A stretch of 25,914 bases of DNA from Bacteroidales bacterium (lineage in GTDB: Bacteria; Bacteroidota; Bacteroidia; Bacteroidales; WCHB1-69): NCBI GenBank assembly GCA_017527945.1, contig JAFXPL010000138.1:1-25914 (forward strand), given 5' to 3'. This document shows positions 22,799-25,914 of the stretch, one piece after another (positions within the stretch are counted from its first letter, which is position 1; each line of letters opens with the position of its first letter). Under the pieces are notes generated by a model. That model saw nothing but the letters and a program-made list of their open reading frames with translations. It was not told the origin of the DNA and ran no database searches. The position numbers were made by a program, and so were the translations under genes.

Positions 22799-22878
22799 TG
22801 TGTTTCTCGTACTGTGTTCGAAAAAAATAGTGAGGAAAGATACTACACATTTGAATGCTTATCTGCTTCCGGCAGCGA

Positions 22879-23484
22879 TTATTCCACCTCTTCGTAAGGC
22901 ATATCTTTAATCTCTTGGAAAGCGTCTTTAAAGCGAGAACCAAGACGGGTGAGTTTCTTCTCCACTTTATTGATGACAGCCACTTTGACCCAATTGCCCA
23001 CACCATTGAGAATAATGCCTACACCAACCAGAATGGCGATGGCGTTCACACTTGCGTCGGGATTGGCAAGTCCCCAAATGCCAAAGCAGGCGGCCACAAT
23101 GCCGATACAGAACATAATCCACCATTTGCTAAAGCCCACACGCTTGTAGTCGAACGAACCGATGGCAATGTTGATACCTTCGAACAATACCCACAACGCG
23201 AAAATAAAAGGCAATGCAATGGCAATAGGAGCAGGGTTGATGAGGAGCAGGCAACCTAAAATAAGTTGCAGCAGGGCTGAGAAAAACATCAGTCCGCTTT
23301 GCGGCAGAAAACGGCGCAATCTGGCCCAGGCGGCCATTGCGGAGCATCCCGCAACAAAAAACATTAAACCGATAACCCATGAGAGCGAGAGCAATGTGCT
23401 GACAGGATAAACAATGCAAAACACACCAAGTGCCACGAGTGCTACGCCCGTAATGCACAACCAGATTTTTGTACTTTTTTTCAT
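22879..23484 (-). CDS. HdeD-family membrane protein (DUF308)
   Basis: 201 residues from ATG 23484; the -7 box at 23525-23517 excludes an upstream start at 23520. Six hydrophobic segments arranged in three hairpins (CITGVALVALGVFCIVYP; LLSLSWVIGLMFFVAGC; LMFFSALLQLILGCLLL; and later repeats), as in the HdeD acid-resistance membrane proteins. The cytosolic C-terminus is polar (EKKLTRLGSRFKDAFQEIKDMPYEEVE, split ~175-201). Family knowledge: HdeD contributes to acid tolerance at high cell density in E. coli; in other groups the role is not fixed. Preceded by an array of palindromic repeats that overlap its promoter. Confidence 0.88.
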   Translation of the reverse strand: MKKSTKIWLCITGVALVALGVFCIVYPVSTLLSLSWVIGLMFFVAGCSAMAAWARLRRFLPQSGLMFFSALLQLILGCLLLINPAPIAIALPFIFALWVLFEGINIAIGSFDYKRVGFSKWWIMFCIGIVAACFGIWGLANPDASVNAIAILVGVGIILNGVGNWVKVAVINKVEKKLTRLGSRFKDAFQEIKDMPYEEVE

Positions 23485-23507
23485 GATGATAGAGTTTCTA
23501 TTTTTTA

Positions 23508-23616
23508 TTTGAGACTGCAAAGATACAACTTATATTTGAAACTGCAAAAAATTGCGTTGCCTTTATGGTTCAAACTGTAAAAATCAGTCGTGTTTTATAG
23601 TTGAAACCATAAAAAT
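23508..23616. repeat. Four imperfect palindromic/operator repeats upstream of HdeD
   Basis: Units at 23508-23524, 23535-23552, 23568-23584 and 23600-23616 share (T/G)TT-GARACTGCAAA-like sequence. Units 3 and 4 are exactly 32 bp apart and extend leftward to TTTATRGTT, giving near-palindromes TTTATRGTT-n-AACYRTAAA. Unit 1 overlaps the hdeD -7 box and unit 2 its -33 region. The spacing (27, 33, 32) suits a multi-site repressor or activator. Confidence 0.55.
23517..23548 (-). promoter_or_regulatory. Promoter of HdeD-family gene
   Basis: -33 TTTG (23548-23545), 19-bp spacer, -7 box TATCTTTGC (23525-23517) on the minus strand. The leader is about 25-30 nt. Overlaps two units of the operator-like array. 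Confidence 0.75.
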
Positions 23617-23683
23617 ATGGCCGGCAGAGTGCTTGACCAATGCGCGCTTTCACTTTTTGTGTTTTTCCAATGCGAACTTGTTG

Positions 23684-23692
23684 TATTTTTGC
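23684..23692 (+). promoter_or_regulatory. -7 box upstream of truncated MATE gene
   Basis: TATTTTTGC on the plus strand, ~95 bp before the MATE start. Probably the original promoter of the efflux gene. Confidence 0.5.
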
Positions 23693-23786
23693 ACCTCGAT
23701 TTTGAAATTTGTCCTGGTGAGAAAAAATAGGTAGGGGACGATGTATGTGGAAAATGACAAATGATTGAAACACAACACTTTTACTT

Positions 23787-24081
23787 ATGGAAGAACGTGA
23801 TTTTGGTACAACTCCAATTCTGAAACTTTTTCTCAAATGTAGCATTCCCGCTATGGTGGGGATGGCGTTTTCAACCATCTATTATATCATCGACGGCATT
23901 TTTGTCGGACGTTTCATTGGCCATGTGGCCTTGGCGGCGGTCAACTTGGTGATGCCCCTCATCATGATTATCACGGCTCTGGCCGAAATGGTTGCCACGG
24001 GATCCTCTGTGTGCATTTCCATTTTGCTGGGACAGGACAATTGGTCCCCTTATGGGGCCTCGATGGCGTGTGGCTTCTCTA
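23787..24081 (+). pseudogene. MATE-family efflux gene truncated after ~98 codons
   Basis: The first ~98 residues are a convincing MATE N-terminus: FGTTPILKLFLKCSIPAMVGMA-type opening (split ~6-27), STIYYIIDGIFVGRFIG (29-45), ALAAVNLVMPLIM and 'VATGSSVCISILLG'. Around 24081 the similarity stops: the frame runs on to a stop at 24179 but encodes unrelated residues, because from 24079 onward the DNA belongs to DUF1703 ATPase sequence in the opposite direction. About 350 residues (of ~450) are missing. The transporter cannot function. It had its own promoter and probably the hdeD-side operator array as control. Reading of MATE residues 85-98 is weak. Confidence 0.8.
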
Positions 24082-24151
24082 TTTTTCTTTCCTCAACTTC
24101 TCAAAGGTCTGGATTCCTACGGCAACTTGTTCCTGGGTTGTATCGATATTA
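24079..24151 (-). pseudogene. N-terminal stub of a second DUF1703-type ATPase gene
   Basis: On the minus strand, directly after the stop of the full ATPase gene (24152), the sequence reads N-I-D-T-T-Q-E-Q then VAVGIQTFEKLRKEK (24126-24082) and TAG. This matches the start of the complete gene next door (YPIGIQTFAKIREEN). So a second copy starts here and is cut after ~15 residues, exactly where MATE sequence begins. It is too short for a database family call by itself; the match to the neighbour is the evidence. Confidence 0.6.
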
Positions 24152-25696
24152 TTACCGTTCCACCGCCTTCCAGCTCTGAATCTTTCGTGTCTCGGAGGAG
24201 AAGTTTACCCCGATTTTGTAGAGCTTGCGCGAGTCGTGGGCGAAGGGGGCGGCGTATTCTTTCTTCTCAATCTGTGCCAAGGCCTCCTCGGCGGATTTGT
24301 CCAACTTGAACTCGAAGAGGTAAATGTAGTCGGCGGTCTGCACCACCATGTCCATGCGGCCGTCGGAGGTGTGTCGTTCAGTTTCCGTGTAGAAGCCCAC
24401 CATCTTGAAAATGAGGCTCACGGCGTTGTGGAAGTAAAGCTCGGCATCGCCCGCCAACTGGTAGTCCTGCCCTGCAAATAGCGATTCCAAACGCCTCATG
24501 AATTTGTCGATTTGCCCGGCCCTTGCCGCCAATACAAAATCTTTAACAAAACTATCCTGACCTTGGCAGGAGGGGGTGTAATATCTGAACAGAAAACGGG
24601 AAAAGCCTTTTTCAACCTCTTCGTTGGGGAAGCCTAACCGATATGTTCCAAACTCAGAATCATACCCTTGTATGGTAAGGTAGCCGCTTTGGTAAATCAA
24701 CGGGATCGGGTTGGTGTCGATGGAGTCCAGACTGCCCAACAGGTCTGCCGTAGCTTCCTCACGGGTGAGCCGTTCCAAATCGTAGTGGTTGCGCTTCATA
24801 GTCTCCACCAAGAACGTGGGCGTTCCCGTTTCAAACCAAAAATCCCGAAATTCACGGCGTTTCAAAGCACATAAAAGGCTGAATGGATTGTAAATCCCCA
24901 CGCTGTCGGGATGGAAATGGTAGCCGTCATAATACACCTTTAGTTTCTCGTAGCATTCACTTTTAGAAACTTTTAGCTTTTCAGCCATCGCCTCGACCTC
25001 GCTGTCCAAATTGTTTCGTATTTCCTGTTCTGTAATACCGCAGATTTCCCCATATTGCTCATCCATCGTGATGTCCTCCAGGTTGTTGAGGTCGCTGAAG
25101 ACGCTCACTTTCGAGAACTTGGTCACGCCTGTAAACAAAGCAAACCGGATATAGCTGTCCATTGTTTTGCCCACACCATATACCGATTTCAGGATTTTCC
25201 GGTAGTCGTTCTGCAGTTCGGGATTGCCGATGGTCTCCAATAGCGGTTTGTCGTATTCGTCCACCAAAATGACTACTTGTTTTCCGGTTTTCTCGTAAGC
25301 ACGGCGAATGATTCCGATAAAGCGGTCTGCGAGTGTCTTTTCCACGGGATCGTGCCCATAAGCGGATTCGAAGAGGTGCAAGTGCCTTTCCATGATGGAA
25401 ATCAAAGCTTGCGCGTCCGAATATCTTTCGGCGTTGAGGTCGATGTGCAGCACGGGATACTGTTTCCATTCGGTTTCCAGCTTGCTGATGGCCAACCCCT
25501 CGAAGAGTTCCTTTCGTCCTTGGAAGTATGCCTCCAAGGTGGTGACCAACAGGCTCTTGCCGAACCTGCGGGGACGACTGAGGAAGAAGTAGCCTCCATT
25601 TTTTACGAGCTGATAAACTTCTTTGGTCTTGTCGCAATAGAGGAAGTTCTCTTCCCGGATTTTCGCGAATGTCTGTATGCCGATAGGATATTTCAT
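24152..25696 (-). CDS. AAA-ATPase with C-terminal PD-(D/E)XK nuclease-like domain (DUF1703 type)
   Basis: 514 residues from ATG 25696; the -7 box at 25723-25715 lies within the longer frame, which excludes its upstream start. Opens with MKYPIGIQTFAKIREENFLY and DKT. The P-loop-like SRPRRFGKS is at 40-48 and Walker B VVILVDEYD at 141-149; the region DSYIRFALFTGVTKFSKVS follows. The C-terminus has the DUF1703 nuclease-like core: Asp449 (GRMDMVV) and Glu462-Phe-Lys464 (LFEFK). Multi-copy in many Bacteroidales genomes; described as AAA-ATPase-like with predicted nuclease fold, function unproven. Here it sits between two broken genes and next to a stub of a second copy. Confidence 0.92.
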   Translation of the reverse strand: MKYPIGIQTFAKIREENFLYCDKTKEVYQLVKNGGYFFLSRPRRFGKSLLVTTLEAYFQGRKELFEGLAISKLETEWKQYPVLHIDLNAERYSDAQALISIMERHLHLFESAYGHDPVEKTLADRFIGIIRRAYEKTGKQVVILVDEYDKPLLETIGNPELQNDYRKILKSVYGVGKTMDSYIRFALFTGVTKFSKVSVFSDLNNLEDITMDEQYGEICGITEQEIRNNLDSEVEAMAEKLKVSKSECYEKLKVYYDGYHFHPDSVGIYNPFSLLCALKRREFRDFWFETGTPTFLVETMKRNHYDLERLTREEATADLLGSLDSIDTNPIPLIYQSGYLTIQGYDSEFGTYRLGFPNEEVEKGFSRFLFRYYTPSCQGQDSFVKDFVLAARAGQIDKFMRRLESLFAGQDYQLAGDAELYFHNAVSLIFKMVGFYTETERHTSDGRMDMVVQTADYIYLFEFKLDKSAEEALAQIEKKEYAAPFAHDSRKLYKIGVNFSSETRKIQSWKAVER

Positions 25697-25714
25697 AACG
25701 GTAAAGTTTGCGGT

Positions 25715-25723
25715 GCAAAGATA
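25715..25723 (-). promoter_or_regulatory. -7 box of DUF1703 ATPase
   Basis: TATCTTTGC on the minus strand, 19 bp before ATG 25696, lying just inside the junction with the truncated upstream gene. The element seems to carry its own promoter. Confidence 0.6.
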
Positions 25724-25739
25724 CAATTATTTTTGTGAT

Positions 25740-25914
25740 TTGAGGATTCCGCTTCACTTCGTATGCCTCCACTTCACCCTCAAGCGTCTCCGCAACGATG
25801 TCAATCTCAAAATCATCCTTGTTCCCTTTCGCGTTTACGCCTCCACTCTGCCACCAGCCACCGATGATTTTGTAGCGGTGCGACTCCATCATCTTCTGTC
25901 TGAACCAACGCTCC
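25740..25914 (-). pseudogene. C-terminal part of another ATPase (DUF234-type), cut off before its end
   Basis: From the window edge the minus strand reads ERWFRQKMMESHRYKIIGGW, then W, GGVNAKGNKDDFEIDIVAET and 'EAYEVKRNPQ'. This is the restriction-enzyme-like C-terminal domain of DUF234-type ATPases: GGWW, (F)EIDIVA and the catalytic-site EVK. It should continue for ~20-60 residues, but from about 25745 the DNA becomes the promoter and start of the DUF1703 ATPase; the frame continues only as out-of-frame sequence. The N-terminal part lies outside the window, so the upstream portion cannot be judged. Confidence 0.7.

Noticed and set aside
25059..25892. 277-codon open frame on the minus strand
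   Set aside because: Only the first ~50 codons (DUF234 fragment) are meaningful; the rest overlaps the DUF1703 ATPase in the wrong frame.
1..25914. CRISPR arrays, rRNA, tRNA or transposase genes
   Set aside because: Looked for regular direct repeats, tRNA-like cloverleaf ends and transposase DDE motifs; none found.

Overview
The window looks like chromosome of a Bacteroidales bacterium (Bacteroides/Prevotella-like) of medium GC. The main evidence is the promoter type: the Bacteroidetes -7 box TAnnTTTG, usually written TATCTTTGC or TATTTTTGC, recurs upstream of genes throughout. Families typical of the group also appear: two lipoproteins of Bacteroidetes type, an EFR1 flavodoxin-ferredoxin, a DUF1703-type AAA ATPase and a FISUMP-like surface lipoprotein. 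I see no rRNA, tRNA, CRISPR array or classical insertion sequence.

Layout. 1-1533: 3' part of a PiT phosphate transporter, followed by a candidate small RNA on the opposite strand. 1.7-3.3 kb: an aldo/keto reductase and a flavodoxin carrying a lipoprotein leader. 3.5-4.9 kb: a lipoprotein plus a NERD-nuclease/zinc-ribbon protein. 5.1-5.7 kb: a DUF4160/DUF2442 pair. 5.8-7.7 kb: an iron-dependent alcohol dehydrogenase and a hexapeptide acetyltransferase. 7.85-9.1 kb: a decayed FMN reductase, an HxlR regulator and a divergent SnoaL-like gene with an apparent operator between them. 9.2-12.75 kb: dinB, a decayed MBL-fold/rubredoxin-like gene, a 57-residue winged-helix protein missed by length cut-offs, a PNPOx-like protein, a ferritin-like protein and an acyl-ACP thioesterase. 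13.0-17.1 kb: an AraC regulator, a truncated beta-carbonic anhydrase and a four-gene redox operon (glutathione peroxidase, EFR1, nitroreductase, lipoprotein flavin reductase). 17.3-23.5 kb: a surface lipoprotein, a small membrane protein coupled to a Na/Pi cotransporter, a sensor phosphatase-kinase and an HdeD membrane protein with a palindrome array upstream. 23.8-25.9 kb: a DUF1703 ATPase lying between a truncated MATE gene and a truncated DUF234-type gene.

Themes. Much of the window handles reducing power and electrophile or peroxide stress: flavodoxins, flavin/nitro reductases, AKR, ADH, Gpx, PNPOx, a ferritin-like protein and an HxlR regulator with a conserved Cys. Five genes are visibly broken (FMN reductase, MBL/rubredoxin, carbonic anhydrase, MATE, DUF234 ATPase) and a sixth fragment is the N-terminal stub of another DUF1703 ATPase, so the segment is being reshaped by decay and recombination. 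The most interesting observations are the DUF1703 ATPase flanked by broken genes and a stub of its own kind, the shared lipoprotein leader on two normally cytosolic flavoproteins, the putative small RNA at 1.54-1.61 kb, and two unexplained operator-like arrays (8.6 kb and 23.5 kb). Gene functions are inferred by reading motifs; no database search was run.
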